Notes: generated by a model from the letters alone, not told the origin. A stretch of 64,000 bases of DNA from Cellulomonas palmilytica (GCF_021590045.1 NZ_CP062221.1:3224001-3288000), one strand, 5' to 3'; shown: positions 1-9,037, numbered from the stretch's first letter. Numbers and translations are program-made.

Positions 1-501
1 GGGGTCTCGGTCGACGGGCCCGTGCTCGCGGCCGTCCTCGTGGGCGCGGTGGCGGTCGCGCTGCTCGTCGCGTGGTGGGTCGCCGGACCCGTGCGCAGCG
101 GCCGGGCGTCGGCCGCGCGCTCCGTGCTGGACCACGACGACGCGCGGACCGCGGCGCAGCTGCGCGCCGCCGCCGACGCGGCAGCGCGGTCCGGCGACTG
201 GACCACCGCGGTGCTCGAGCGGTTCCGCGCCGTCGTGCGCGACCTCGAGGAGCGCGCGGTCCTCGACGAGCGTCCCGGGCGCACGGCGCACGAGGCGACG
301 CTCGACGCGGGTGCCCGCCTGCCCGACGTCGCCGCGGACCTCGTCGCGGGGGGCGCGCTGTTCGACGACGTCGCGTACGGCGGCCGGCCGGCGACGCAGC
401 CCGACGACGAGCGGTTGCGCGCGCTCGTCGCCGCCGTGTCCGCCGCCCGCCCGACCGCACCCGTCGGCCGGACCCCCGACGCCGTGGCGGTGCCGCGGTG
501 A
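1..501 (+). CDS. DUF4129 domain protein, 5' end missing
   Basis: The frame is open from the first base, so the gene begins before the window and its N-terminal part is not visible. The fragment opens with a membrane segment (about fragment residues 8-27, ending AWWVAG). A helical tail with the DUF4129 pattern follows: an Ala-rich stretch before RSGDW, then LEERAVLDERPGRTAHEAT and a late YGG. DUF4129 proteins sit beside MoxR and DUF58 genes in actinobacteria, as here, and are thought to be membrane parts of a MoxR-chaperoned system; the exact role is unknown. The stop codon overlaps the GTG start of the next gene, so the two are probably translated together. Confidence 0.85.
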   Translation, partial: GVSVDGPVLAAVLVGAVAVALLVAWWVAGPVRSGRASAARSVLDHDDARTAAQLRAAADAAARSGDWTTAVLERFRAVVRDLEERAVLDERPGRTAHEATLDAGARLPDVAADLVAGGALFDDVAYGGRPATQPDDERLRALVAAVSAARPTAPVGRTPDAVAVPR

Positions 502-1703
502 GCGCCACCGACGTGCACGCGGGCGCCCACCCGGCCGGGGTCGTGGGCGACGGGACGACGACGCGCTCGCGGGCCACGAGCCGCTGGCGGCGGCTGCGCG
601 TGCCGCTCGCGCTCGTCGCGACGCTCGTGGCGATCGGCCTGCTCGCCGCGCTGCCCGAGCCGCGCACGTCGACCACGCCGCTGGCCCCCGACAACCCCGG
701 ACCGGCCGGGGCCCGCGCGGTCGCGCAGGTCCTCGGGCGGCACGGGGTCGACGTGCGGTACACGCGCCGGTTCGCCGACGTCGTCGCGGCCGACGCGTCC
801 GGCGTCACGGTCGCGGTGCTCGGCGAGGCGTCCCTGACCGACGCGCAGGTCTCCGCGCTGCGCGACCTCGAGTCGGACCTCGTGCTCGTCGCCGCGCCGT
901 GGGCCGCGGAGCAGGTCGCCGGGATCCGCGGCGGGGCGGGCACCTCGGACGACGACCGGCGACCCGCCCGGTGCGACGACCCGGACGCGCTCGCCGCGGG
1001 CGCCGTCCAGACGGCCGGGTCCCTGGTCGCCGGGCCCGGCCAGGTCGCCTGCTTCCCCGTCTGGGGCGCGCCCGACTCCTCGGGCGGCGCGTACGTCGTC
1101 GCGCAGGTCGACGGCCGCCGCGTGGCGGCGCTCGGCAGCGGCGACCTGCTGATGAACGACCGCGTCGACCGCGCCGGCAACGCCGCGCTCGCGCTGCGCG
1201 TGCTCGGCCGCGGCGAGCAGCTCGTCTGGTACATCCCCTCGTGGGACGACCCGTGGGACGGCACCGCGCCCGACGACGAGGGGCTCGCGAGCACCATGCC
1301 GCCCTGGACGGAGCCCCTGCTGTGGATGCTCGCGCTCGTCGTCGTGGTCGCGGGCGTCTGGCGCGGCCGACGCTTCGGGCGGCTCGTCGTCGAGCCGCTG
1401 CCCGTCGTCGTCCGCGCGGGCGAGACGACGCGCGGACGCGGACGGCTCTACCGTCGGGGACGCGCGCACGGGCACGCGGCCGCCGCGCTGCGCGCCGCGA
1501 CGGCGAGCCGGTGCGCGGCACGGCTCGGCCTGCCACGGTCGGCCGCCGCGCCCGACGTGATCGACGCCGTCGCGCGCGCCACCGGCCGCGACGCGGCCGT
1601 CGTCGAGGACCTGCTGTACGGCCCGCCGCCGACCACCGACTCCGCGCTGGCCCGGCTGGCCGGCCGGCTCGACCACCTGGAGAGCGAGGTTCACCGATCG
1701 TGA
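498..1703 (+). CDS. DUF4350 domain membrane protein
   Basis: A 401-residue protein starting at a GTG that overlaps the stop of the DUF4129 gene by 4 bases. One membrane segment lies near residues 35-53 and a second near 271-290. The stretch between them (GPAGARAVAQVLGRHGVDV at its start, GSGDLLMNDRVDRAGNA later) matches the extracytoplasmic, GATase-like DUF4350 fold. After the second membrane helix comes an Arg-rich cytoplasmic tail. The family has no proven reaction. Its place between DUF4129 and MoxR suggests a part of the same membrane complex. Its own stop overlaps the next start by 4 bases. Confidence 0.85.
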   Translation: MSATDVHAGAHPAGVVGDGTTTRSRATSRWRRLRVPLALVATLVAIGLLAALPEPRTSTTPLAPDNPGPAGARAVAQVLGRHGVDVRYTRRFADVVAADASGVTVAVLGEASLTDAQVSALRDLESDLVLVAAPWAAEQVAGIRGGAGTSDDDRRPARCDDPDALAAGAVQTAGSLVAGPGQVACFPVWGAPDSSGGAYVVAQVDGRRVAALGSGDLLMNDRVDRAGNAALALRVLGRGEQLVWYIPSWDDPWDGTAPDDEGLASTMPPWTEPLLWMLALVVVVAGVWRGRRFGRLVVEPLPVVVRAGETTRGRGRLYRRGRAHGHAAAALRAATASRCAARLGLPRSAAAPDVIDAVARATGRDAAVVEDLLYGPPPTTDSALARLAGRLDHLESEVHRS

Positions 1704-2848
1704 CCGAGGACGCCACCGTGCCCCCGACCAGCGGACAGCCCGCCGCGGCGCCGACCCCGCCGCCTCCCGCACCCGCGGCGCCACCGGCACCCGCCGCACC
1801 TCCTGCGGCGGCACCCGCACCGGCACCCGCACCGGCACCGGCACCGGCACCCGCACCCGCACCCGCACCCGCACCCGCACCCGCAGGGTTCACGCCCAGC
1901 GCCGAGCTGCGCCAGGCGCTCGCCGACGTGCGCGCCGAGGTCGCGAAGGCCGTCGTGGCCCAGGACGCCGCCGTGTCCGGCCTCGTGATCGCGCTGCTGT
2001 GCCGCGGGCACGTGCTGCTCGAGGGTGTACCCGGCGTCGCCAAGACGCTCCTGGTGCGCACGCTGGCGGCGAGCCTCGAGCTCGACACCAAGCGCGTGCA
2101 GTTCACCCCGGACCTCATGCCGGGCGACGTCACGGGGTCGCTCGTGTACGACGCGCGCACCGCGCAGTTCTCGTTCCGCGCGGGCCCGGTCTTCACGAAC
2201 CTGCTGCTCGCCGACGAGATCAACCGCACGCCTCCCAAGACGCAGTCCTCGCTGCTCGAGGCGATGGAGGAGCGGCAGGTCTCGGTCGACGGCGAGCCGC
2301 GCCGCCTGCCCGACCCGTTCCTCGTGATCGCGACGCAGAACCCCGTCGAGTACGAGGGCACGTACCCGCTGCCGGAGGCGCAGCTCGACCGGTTCCTGCT
2401 CAAGCTCACGCTGCCGCTGCCGGAGCGCGAGGACGAGGTCGAGGTGCTCGCGCGGCACGCCGCGGGCTTCGACCCGCGCGACCTCGCGGCCGCGGGCGTG
2501 CGGCCCGTCGCCGACCGCGCGGTGCTCGAGCGCGCCCGGGCCGAGGTGCAGCGCGTGCAGGTCGCGCGCGAGGTCCTCGCGTACGCGGTCGACGTCTGCC
2601 GCGGGACCCGCCGGTCCCCGTCGCTCTCGCTCGGCGTCTCGCCGCGTGGCGCCACCGCGCTGCTCGCGACCGCCCGCGCGTGGGCGTGGCTCTCGGGCCG
2701 CGCGTACGTGACGCCCGACGACGTCAAGGCGCTCGCGCACCCGACGCTGCGGCACCGCGTGCAGCTGCGTGCCGAGGCCGAGCTCGAGGGCGTGACGGCG
2801 GAGAGCGTGCTCGACACGGTCCTCGCCTCGGTCCCCGTCCCCCGCTGA
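1700..2848 (+). CDS. moxR: MoxR-family AAA+ ATPase
   Basis: A 382-residue AAA+ ATPase of the MoxR type, a family of chaperone-like ATPases that work with DUF58 (von Willebrand-like) proteins. Walker A is GVPGVAKT (about residues 107-114) and Walker B is LLLADEINR (about 170). The sensor-1 region reads IATQNPVEYEGTYPLPEAQ, typical of MoxR. The first 60 or so residues are an unusual Pro/Ala-only tail encoded by a hexanucleotide repeat. The GTG start overlaps the stop of the DUF4350 gene by 4 bases. A start inside the tail is possible, but this overlap matches the pattern of the neighbouring genes. Confidence 0.93.
   Translation: MTEDATVPPTSGQPAAAPTPPPPAPAAPPAPAAPPAAAPAPAPAPAPAPAPAPAPAPAPAPAGFTPSAELRQALADVRAEVAKAVVAQDAAVSGLVIALLCRGHVLLEGVPGVAKTLLVRTLAASLELDTKRVQFTPDLMPGDVTGSLVYDARTAQFSFRAGPVFTNLLLADEINRTPPKTQSSLLEAMEERQVSVDGEPRRLPDPFLVIATQNPVEYEGTYPLPEAQLDRFLLKLTLPLPEREDEVEVLARHAAGFDPRDLAAAGVRPVADRAVLERARAEVQRVQVAREVLAYAVDVCRGTRRSPSLSLGVSPRGATALLATARAWAWLSGRAYVTPDDVKALAHPTLRHRVQLRAEAELEGVTAESVLDTVLASVPVPR
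1808..1884 (+). repeat. Pro-Ala coding hexanucleotide repeat
   Basis: About twelve consecutive copies of a six-base unit (cacccg or caccgg in the same register) encode alternating Pro and Ala in the N-terminal tail of MoxR. The unit keeps the reading frame whatever the copy number, so slippage would only lengthen or shorten the tail. Confidence 0.85.
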
Positions 2849-2857
2849 CGGTCCGCC

Positions 2858-4198
2858 GTGGCGTTGACCTGGCGGGCCGTGCTGCTCGCCGCGCTCGGGA
2901 TCCCCGTGGTCCTGCTCCTCCCGGCGACCGGGACGGTGCTCGTGTGGGGCGCGTTCGTCGTGCTCGCGTGCGCCGTGGACGCGCTGCTCGCGGCCTCCCC
3001 GCGCGAGGTCGCGGTGCGCCGTGAGGTGCCCGCGTCGGTGCGGCTCGGCGAGCCCGTCCGGTCGACCGTCACGCTCACGCACGTGGGTCGGCGGCGACGC
3101 CTGCGGGCGCACGTGCGCGACGCCTGGCCGCCGTCGGCCGGTGCGTCGCCGGGCGGCGACCCCGGCACGGGTGGGCGCGACGCTCAGGCGCACCCCGACC
3201 GCCACGCCGTCGACCTCGCACCGGGCGACGCGAGGCGCGTACGCACGGTGCTCGTGCCGACGCGACGCGGCGACCTGCACGGCGACCGCGTGACGATCCG
3301 CGCGTGGGGCCCGCTGGGCCTCGCCGGGCGGCAGGCGTCGGTGGACGTGCCGACGCGGCTGCGGGTGCTCCCCGCGTTCCGGTCCCGCCGCCACCTGGCG
3401 TCGCGGCTCGCCCGGCTGCGCGAGCTCGACGGGCGTGCCGCGGTGCAGATCCGCGGCGCGGGCACGGAGTTCGACTCGCTGCGCGAGTACGTGATCGGCG
3501 ACGACGTGCGATCGATCGACTGGCGCGCGTCCGCGCGACGCGCCGACGTCGTGGTCCGCACGTGGCGTCCCGAGCGGGACCGGCGCGTGATGATCGTGCT
3601 CGACACGGGCCGCACGTCGGCCGTGCGCGTGCAGGACGAGCCACGGCTGGACGCGGGCGTCGAGGCCGCGCTGCTGCTGTCGGCGCTCGCGCAGCACGCG
3701 GGCGACCGGGTCGAGCTGCTCGCCTACGACCGGCGCGTGCGGGCCCGCGTCGCCGGGACGTCCGGGCCACGGCTGATGCCCGCGCTGGCCGACCAGCTCG
3801 CGGGAGTGACGCCCACGCTCGTCGAGACGGACTGGCCCGGGGTCGTGGCACAGGTGCGCGCCCGCATGTCGCAGCGCGCGCTCGTCGTGCTGCTGACGAC
3901 GCTCGAGCCCGTGGTCGTGGAGCACGGCCTGCTGGACGTGGTCGCCGGGCTCACCGACCGGCACCAGGTGGTCGTGGCGTCCGTCGCCGACCCGGAGGTC
4001 GCGGAGCTCGCACGAGGGCGGGAGGACGCGACCGCGGTGTTCGACGCGGCCGCGGCCGAGCGGGCGGGGCTCGAGCGCGCCGCCGTCGCGGTGCGGCTGC
4101 GCCAGCGCGGCGCCGAGGTGGTGGAGGGGCTGCCCGACGACCTCGCGCCGCGGCTCGCGGACACGTACCTGGCGCTCAAGGCGGCCGGCCGGCTCTGA
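2858..4198 (+). CDS. DUF58 domain membrane protein
   Basis: A 446-residue partner of MoxR. Two adjacent membrane helices occupy about residues 7-22 and 26-45. A variable domain follows, then the DUF58 signature REYVIGDDVRSIDWRASAR near residue 209 and MIVLDTGRT, the start of a von Willebrand A-like fold. MoxR-DUF58 pairs are widespread and are thought to help assemble or remodel membrane or secreted complexes; the substrate here is unknown. The gene starts at GTG nine bases after the moxR stop and ends the rightward operon, facing the SpoIIM gene. Confidence 0.92.
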   Translation: MALTWRAVLLAALGIPVVLLLPATGTVLVWGAFVVLACAVDALLAASPREVAVRREVPASVRLGEPVRSTVTLTHVGRRRRLRAHVRDAWPPSAGASPGGDPGTGGRDAQAHPDRHAVDLAPGDARRVRTVLVPTRRGDLHGDRVTIRAWGPLGLAGRQASVDVPTRLRVLPAFRSRRHLASRLARLRELDGRAAVQIRGAGTEFDSLREYVIGDDVRSIDWRASARRADVVVRTWRPERDRRVMIVLDTGRTSAVRVQDEPRLDAGVEAALLLSALAQHAGDRVELLAYDRRVRARVAGTSGPRLMPALADQLAGVTPTLVETDWPGVVAQVRARMSQRALVVLLTTLEPVVVEHGLLDVVAGLTDRHQVVVASVADPEVAELARGREDATAVFDAAAAERAGLERAAVAVRLRQRGAEVVEGLPDDLAPRLADTYLALKAAGRL

Positions 4199-4199
4199 C

Positions 4200-4219
4200 C
4201 CCCGGAGGGTTCACCGGGG
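4200..4219. terminator. Hairpin between convergent genes
   Basis: A 6-base stem (ccccgg / ccgggg) with an 8-base loop lies in the 43-base gap between the convergent DUF58 and SpoIIM genes. No U-run follows, as is usual in such GC-rich DNA, so this is only a likely bidirectional terminator. Confidence 0.45.
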
Positions 4220-4241
4220 CCTGCCGAGGGGCGACGACCCG

Positions 4242-5231
4242 TCAGCCCGCGGTCGCGAGCGCGTACCCCGCGCGGTCGTCGGTGAGGTCGCCCGTCTCCC
4301 CCGCCCGCACGGCCCGCCCGCCGAGCACGATCGTGTACGTCCAGAACGCCGCGAGCGCGAGCGCGCCGATAGCGATCTTCACCCACCACCACAGTCCCGA
4401 GCCGGTGACGAAGCCCTCGACGAGCCCCGACACCCCCAGCACGCCGACCAGGCCGACCGCCGCGGTGAACAGCGCGCGGGCCTCCTGCGACAGCGCACGC
4501 CCGCGGGTGCGGGGCCCCGGTGCGACCCACGCCCAGAACACCTTGAGCCCGGCCGCACCGGCCACGAACACGGCCGTGAGCTCGAGCAGCCCGTGGGGTG
4601 CGATGAGGGTGAGGAACACGTCCAGCGCACCGTGCGCGGACATCATGCCGCCGATGTTGCCGATCGACACCGCGTTGGACCACAGGAAGTACACCGGACC
4701 GATGCCCGTGACGCCCGTGCCCACGCAGATCGCCGCGAGCAGCGCGTTGTGGGTCCACACGGTCGCCGCGAAGCCCACGCCCGGGTCGTAGTAGGACGCG
4801 AACGCGCTGTCGACGTACTCCTGCCGGTCCGCGGGCGAGCCCATCGCCGCGAGCGCGTCCGGGTTCGTCGCGACCCACACGCCCGCGACCACCGCGACGG
4901 CGACGAACGCGACCATCACGGCGACCGTCCACCACCGCAGGCGGTAGAACGCGGCGGGCACGGTCACGACCGCGAAGCGCACGACCTCGCGCCACGACGG
5001 CTCGTGCGTGCCCGCGACCGCCGCGCGCGCCCGGGCGACGAGCTGCGACAGCTGCGCGACCGCCTCCGGGTCGGGCGCGGCCGAGCGGATGGTCGACAGG
5101 TCGGTCGCGGCGGCCTGGTACAGCCGCACGAGCTCGTCGGACTCGGCGCCCGTGCGTCGGCGCGTGCGCGTGAGCTGATCCAGCCGCTGCCAGGACGCGG
5201 CGTGCACCGCCTGGTAGGCGTCGAGGTCCAT
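4242..5231 (-). CDS. SpoIIM/DUF95-family membrane protein
   Basis: A 329-residue integral membrane protein. The first 95 residues are helical and cytoplasmic (MDLDAYQAVHAASWQRLDQL at the start). Several membrane segments follow, beginning near residue 107 (WTVAVMVAFVAVAVVAGVW). The central motif with NAVSIGNIGG and APHGLLEL matches the stage II sporulation protein M family, whose signature is a conserved HG-E in a membrane loop. No spore genes are present; in actinobacteria this family habitually sits opposite an RDD gene and beside MoxR/DUF58, as here. The role is unknown. The ATG directly follows a -10-like box, so the mRNA may be leaderless. Confidence 0.9.
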   Translation of the reverse strand: MDLDAYQAVHAASWQRLDQLTRTRRRTGAESDELVRLYQAAATDLSTIRSAAPDPEAVAQLSQLVARARAAVAGTHEPSWREVVRFAVVTVPAAFYRLRWWTVAVMVAFVAVAVVAGVWVATNPDALAAMGSPADRQEYVDSAFASYYDPGVGFAATVWTHNALLAAICVGTGVTGIGPVYFLWSNAVSIGNIGGMMSAHGALDVFLTLIAPHGLLELTAVFVAGAAGLKVFWAWVAPGPRTRGRALSQEARALFTAAVGLVGVLGVSGLVEGFVTGSGLWWWVKIAIGALALAAFWTYTIVLGGRAVRAGETGDLTDDRAGYALATAG

Positions 5232-5238
5232 GCGGGAC

Positions 5239-5244
5239 AGCCTG
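5239..5244 (-). promoter_or_regulatory. -10 box for the SpoIIM-type gene
   Basis: CAGGCT on the minus strand lies seven bases before the ATG of the SpoIIM-type gene. The spacing matches the leaderless starts elsewhere in this window, although the first base departs from TANNNT. Confidence 0.4.
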
Positions 5245-5262
5245 CCATCCCGTCCGACCCGC

Positions 5263-5268
5263 TAGGGT
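5263..5268 (+). promoter_or_regulatory. -10 box for the RDD gene
   Basis: TAGGGT on the plus strand lies about 65 bases before the RDD gene start. It fits a TANNNT -10 box giving a leader that carries a strong ribosome site (aggagg at 5324-5329). Confidence 0.45.
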
Positions 5269-5334
5269 GCGGACGCGACGAGCGACGCGCCACGCGGCGG
5301 GTGCCCGTCGCCGGACCGGGCGCAGGAGGTGGGC

Positions 5335-6153
5335 GTGGACACGATCGTCATCGGCGAGGCCGTCGAGCTCGACGCACGCCCCGCGTCCGCCCTCTCGCGG
5401 ATGCTCGGTGCGCTCATCGACCTCGCGGTGCTGGCCGTGGTCGTCATCGCCGCGATGCTCCTGCTCGCGAACGTCGTCCGCGTCACCGCTTCCGAGGCCG
5501 TCGCGAGCGTCGGCGGGACCGTGATGATCGCGTTCCTGCTGATCGGGTTGCCCACCCTCGTCGACACGCTCACGCGCGGCCGCTCGCTCGGCAAGCTGGC
5601 CGTCGGGATCCGCGTCGTGCGCGACGACGGCGGCCCGATCGTGTTCCGGCAGGGGCTGGTGCGCGCGCTCGTCGGCGTGGTCGAGCTGTGGCTCACGTTC
5701 GGGTCGGTCGCGCTGATCACGTCGATGGTCCACCCGCGCGGCAAGCGCGTCGGCGACGTGCTCGCGGGCACGTACGCGGTGCGCGTGCGCGGCGGGTCGC
5801 GGACGCGCGCGCCGCTCGTCATGCCGCCGCACCTGGCGGCGTGGGCGCGCAGCGCGGACGTCGCGCGTCTGCCCGACGGGCTCGCGCTCTCGACGCGCCA
5901 GTTCCTGGGGCGCGCGCCGCGCCTGCACGTGGGCTCGCGCGTCGAGCTCGGGACCCGCCTCACGCAGGAGGTGCAGCGCTACGTGCACCCCCTGCCGCCC
6001 GCGGGCACGCACCCCGAGGCGTTCCTCGCGGCCGTCCTGGCGGAGCGGCGGGACCGCGAGCTGCTCGCGGAGCACCGCGCGGCCGAGCGCCGCGACCAGG
6101 AGGCCGCCCTCCTGCACCGCCTGCCGCACGGCGTGCCGGACCCGCAGTCCTGA
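5335..6153 (+). CDS. RDD-family membrane protein
   Basis: A 272-residue protein whose first half is an RDD domain: an Arg in ALSRMLGALIDLAVLAV followed by an Asp, then GRSLGKLAVGIRVVRDDG, the usual second signature. Three or four membrane helices lie within about residues 20-130. The second half is a soluble, charged tail ending with Arg/Glu-rich helices. The GTG at 5335 is chosen because aggagg ends five bases before it; a GTG six bases upstream would overlap that site. RDD proteins are of mostly unknown function, though some act in ion or osmolyte transport. It is divergent from the SpoIIM-type gene. Confidence 0.88.
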   Translation: MDTIVIGEAVELDARPASALSRMLGALIDLAVLAVVVIAAMLLLANVVRVTASEAVASVGGTVMIAFLLIGLPTLVDTLTRGRSLGKLAVGIRVVRDDGGPIVFRQGLVRALVGVVELWLTFGSVALITSMVHPRGKRVGDVLAGTYAVRVRGGSRTRAPLVMPPHLAAWARSADVARLPDGLALSTRQFLGRAPRLHVGSRVELGTRLTQEVQRYVHPLPPAGTHPEAFLAAVLAERRDRELLAEHRAAERRDQEAALLHRLPHGVPDPQS

Positions 6154-6201
6154 CACCCCCGCCGTCGGGGCGGCCCGGGCGCCCGCGACCGTCCCGCGGC
6201 G

Positions 6202-7464
6202 TCAGAGCGCGGCGGCGATCCGGTCGAGCCAGTACGGCGCGAGCGTCCGGCTCATCGTCGCGGACAGGTGGTGGCGGTCCCGGTAGGCCATGACGTGCCC
6301 GACGACCGGCCGGCAGGCCGACGGCGTGCACATGAGCGACGTCGTGTCGACGAGCACGCTCCCCGGCACCAGGTTGTGCGTCCTGCGCAGCGGGTCGGGC
6401 GTCGCGAGCGCGACGTCGCGCGGCGTGCGGCACGCGAGGGCGGCCCGCACCGTGCGGGCGCTCGTCGCGCACGTCAGGGACGACTCGCTCATCGTCGGGT
6501 TGTCCGAGATCGCGACGACGAGCGTGCCCGCCTCCTGCAGCCGGCGCCACGCCACGGCCATGGCGTCGGGCGTCGCGCCCGTCTCGCGGTAGCCCGTCAC
6601 GACGACGACGTCGTACCGGCCCGCGACGAGCCGGCGCAGCAGATCCTTGCGGCGCTCGTGGCACACGTGGTCCTTCGGGCCGGGGTCCGCGAGCAGGCAG
6701 CCCATCGCGACGTACGTGTCGAGGCGCCAGTTCAGCCGCCCCGCCGCGTCCCGCAGGCCGGGCAGCGACATCGCGCCGTGCGAGTCCCCCGTGACGGCGA
6801 CGCGCAGCGCGTCCTTCGAGCGGGAGCCGTACCTGCACGAGCGCACGCGCTCGTCGGCCCCGCCCACGTAGCAGGAGAACGCACCGCCCGTGTCCTTCTT
6901 CCACCCGGTGCGGCGCGGGTCGGGACGGATCGTGCCCGACAGGTCGGGGTTGCTGCACGGCTGGTCGCGCGGGTCCATCGCGGCCGCACCGAGGCACGGC
7001 ACGCCCGCGAGGACGCGCGTGAGGTCCCCGTACGCGCCCTCGTCGAGCACCCGGCTCGCGACCCACGGCCGCCCGTACCAGGCGGGGGCGACGACCCGGT
7101 ACTGGCGGTTGCCGAGCGCGTCCGGACGCGCGCGCAGCTCGAACCCGCCGCCGGCGCTCGTGCGCGAGCGGGCGACGGCGACCCACGAGCCCGCGGTCCA
7201 ACGCTGCAGGACGACGGGCGCCTGGTCGGCGGCCGGCAGCACGCGACCGGAGAAGACGCGCAGCGTCCCCGGACCGCCCGAGCCGCGCACGGCGAAGCCG
7301 GTGACGCGCCGGGACGACGCGAACGCGGTGTCCGCGGTTCGCTCGTCGGCCCGCGCGTCGACGGCCGTCCCGGCCTGCGCCGCCGGCGTGGGCAGCCCGA
7401 CCGCGAGCAGCGCGACGAGGGCCACCAGCACGCCGAGCAGGCGCGTGCGGCGGGAAGCGGTCAT
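6202..7464 (-). CDS. Secreted SGNH-domain protein
   Basis: A 420-residue protein with a signal peptide (about residues 1-30, ending PAAQA). A beta-rich module follows, then an SGNH hydrolase-like domain. The nucleophile block VTGDSHGAM lies near residue 227 and the acid-base block YRDRHHLSAT near 394, giving a Ser and a D-x-H pair. The C-terminal half resembles the SGNH domain of OafA-type acyltransferases, including the one at 54607-56790. It could be a stand-alone extracytoplasmic acyl esterase or acyltransferase acting on surface glycan; this is inferred from family only. The ATG has an excellent ribosome site (aggagg, five bases away). Its upstream neighbour is a paralogue. Confidence 0.85.
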   Translation of the reverse strand: MTASRRTRLLGVLVALVALLAVGLPTPAAQAGTAVDARADERTADTAFASSRRVTGFAVRGSGGPGTLRVFSGRVLPAADQAPVVLQRWTAGSWVAVARSRTSAGGGFELRARPDALGNRQYRVVAPAWYGRPWVASRVLDEGAYGDLTRVLAGVPCLGAAAMDPRDQPCSNPDLSGTIRPDPRRTGWKKDTGGAFSCYVGGADERVRSCRYGSRSKDALRVAVTGDSHGAMSLPGLRDAAGRLNWRLDTYVAMGCLLADPGPKDHVCHERRKDLLRRLVAGRYDVVVVTGYRETGATPDAMAVAWRRLQEAGTLVVAISDNPTMSESSLTCATSARTVRAALACRTPRDVALATPDPLRRTHNLVPGSVLVDTTSLMCTPSACRPVVGHVMAYRDRHHLSATMSRTLAPYWLDRIAAAL

Positions 7465-7513
7465 GGCGTCCTCCTGGGACGTGCGAGGTGCGAGGGGCGT
7501 GACGAGGGCGGCC

Positions 7514-9037
7514 TCATCCGACGATGCCGCGCTCACCCGCGGCCCGCTCGTCGAGCGCCGCCACCACCGGGCCCAGACGGTACGCGAGGATCGAGCGCCC
7601 GAACGTCGCCGACAGGTGGTGCAGGTCGCGGTACGCCATGACGTGCCCGACGACGGGCCGGCACTCGTCCGACGAGCACATGAGGTCGACCGTGTCGACC
7701 AGCAGCGTCCCGGGCGCCTGCGCGTGCGCCTCGAGGAGCGGGTCGGGCGGCTGCAGCGCCGCGGCGCGCGGCATGCCGCACGCGACCACCTGAGCAGCCG
7801 TGGCGGTCCGGGTCGTCGCGCACGCGAGCGTGGCCTCGTCGAGCTTGGGCCCGTCGCCGAGGACCGCGACCACCGCACCGGTGCCGAGCAGGCGCCGCAG
7901 CGCGAGCGCGATCGCGTCGGGCGCCGCCGCGGTCTGCCGGTAGCCGGTCAGGATCACGACGTCGTACCGGCCGCCGAGGAGGCGGCGCAGCAGGTCGCCC
8001 CGCCGGAAGTGGCACTCGTCCTCGACGGGGCCGGGGTCCGCGAGCAGGCAGCGCGCCGCCGCGTAGCTGTGCAGCTCCCAGTTGAGCCGCTCGGCGGTGT
8101 CACGCAGCCCCGGCAGGACCATCGCGGCGTGCGAGTCGCCGACGAGCGCGACGCGCAGCGCGTCGCCGCGCGTCGACCCGTAGTCGCACCGCTCGACGGG
8201 CACGTCGGTCTCGCCGTGGAAGCACTTGAACGCGCCGTGGGTGTCGTGGTGCCAGTCGTCGCCGCGCCGCGGGTCCGGGATGATCCGGCCCGCGAGCTCG
8301 GGGTTCTCGCAGCCCGGCTCGGCGAACGCGACCGCGCCCTGGCACGCCTCGTCGGGCGGCAGCGCCTCGCGCAGGTCGCCGTAGGCGCCCACGTCGAGCG
8401 CGTCGGTCGCGGCGCGCGGCTGCCCGAGAAACCGCGGCGCGACGACGCGGTACTGCGCGTTGCCGAAGCCGCTCGTCACGAGTCGCAGCGCGAACGCCCC
8501 GTCGGCCCGCGTGCGGGCCGCGTCGACGGTGCGCCAGCCCGCCGGGGCCCAGTGCTGCAGCTCGACGGGTGCGCCGGACGCGGCGGGCCGCACGAGGCCG
8601 GTGACGTCGCGTGCGCTCCCCGGCCCGCCCGTCCCGGTCACGGCGACGTCGGCCACGAACCGTCCGGTGCCGGTGGCGATCGACCGGAACGGCTCGGCGA
8701 CGGCCCACGGGCCGGCCGTGGTCGGCGCACCGACGCCTCCCGGCACGCCTGCGACCTGCATGCCGGCTCCACCCGACAGCGTGACGACCGTCGTCGGCAG
8801 CGCCACCTCGCGTGCGCGGGCCGCGCGGGACGCGTCGGCCCGGTCGGTCGCAGCTCCTCGCGAGCCCGTCGCGCTGGGGACCACCAGCACGGTGGCCGCG
8901 AGCGCCACGGTGAGCGCCGTCGCGGCCACCCGGACGAACGACCGGGCGAACGACCGGACGGACGGCCGGACGGACGACGAGGCGGTCGACGGGACGGACG
9001 ACGAGGCCCTGGGAGTCGTCACGCGGTGCGCGCGCAC
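7514..9037 (-). CDS. Secreted SGNH-domain protein, paralogue
   Basis: A 507-residue paralogue of the protein encoded just downstream, with the same order: N-terminal signal or anchor (hydrophobic stretch near residues 36-54), beta-rich module, then SGNH domain. VGDSHAAMVLPGL is near residue 300 and YRDLHHLSATFG near 474. The two share long blocks, such as LLADPG and RPVVGHVMAYRD, so they arose by tandem duplication. The first 35 residues are Ser/Arg/Val-rich and encoded by degenerate short repeats. The start is uncertain: GTG at 9037 or GTG at 9022, neither with a clear ribosome site. The probable role is acyl transfer to or removal from wall glycan. Confidence 0.82.
   Translation of the reverse strand: MRAHRVTTPRASSSVPSTASSSVRPSVRSFARSFVRVAATALTVALAATVLVVPSATGSRGAATDRADASRAARAREVALPTTVVTLSGGAGMQVAGVPGGVGAPTTAGPWAVAEPFRSIATGTGRFVADVAVTGTGGPGSARDVTGLVRPAASGAPVELQHWAPAGWRTVDAARTRADGAFALRLVTSGFGNAQYRVVAPRFLGQPRAATDALDVGAYGDLREALPPDEACQGAVAFAEPGCENPELAGRIIPDPRRGDDWHHDTHGAFKCFHGETDVPVERCDYGSTRGDALRVALVGDSHAAMVLPGLRDTAERLNWELHSYAAARCLLADPGPVEDECHFRRGDLLRRLLGGRYDVVILTGYRQTAAAPDAIALALRRLLGTGAVVAVLGDGPKLDEATLACATTRTATAAQVVACGMPRAAALQPPDPLLEAHAQAPGTLLVDTVDLMCSSDECRPVVGHVMAYRDLHHLSATFGRSILAYRLGPVVAALDERAAGERGIVG

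Noticed and set aside
805..3168. A minus-strand open frame opposite DUF4350, MoxR and DUF58
   Set aside because: It is a mirror of the rightward operon, with Arg/Ser-rich sequence and no family match.
4242..5231. Evidence of sporulation from the SpoIIM and SpoIID names
   Set aside because: These families are common in non-sporulating actinobacteria, and no spore-specific genes are present.
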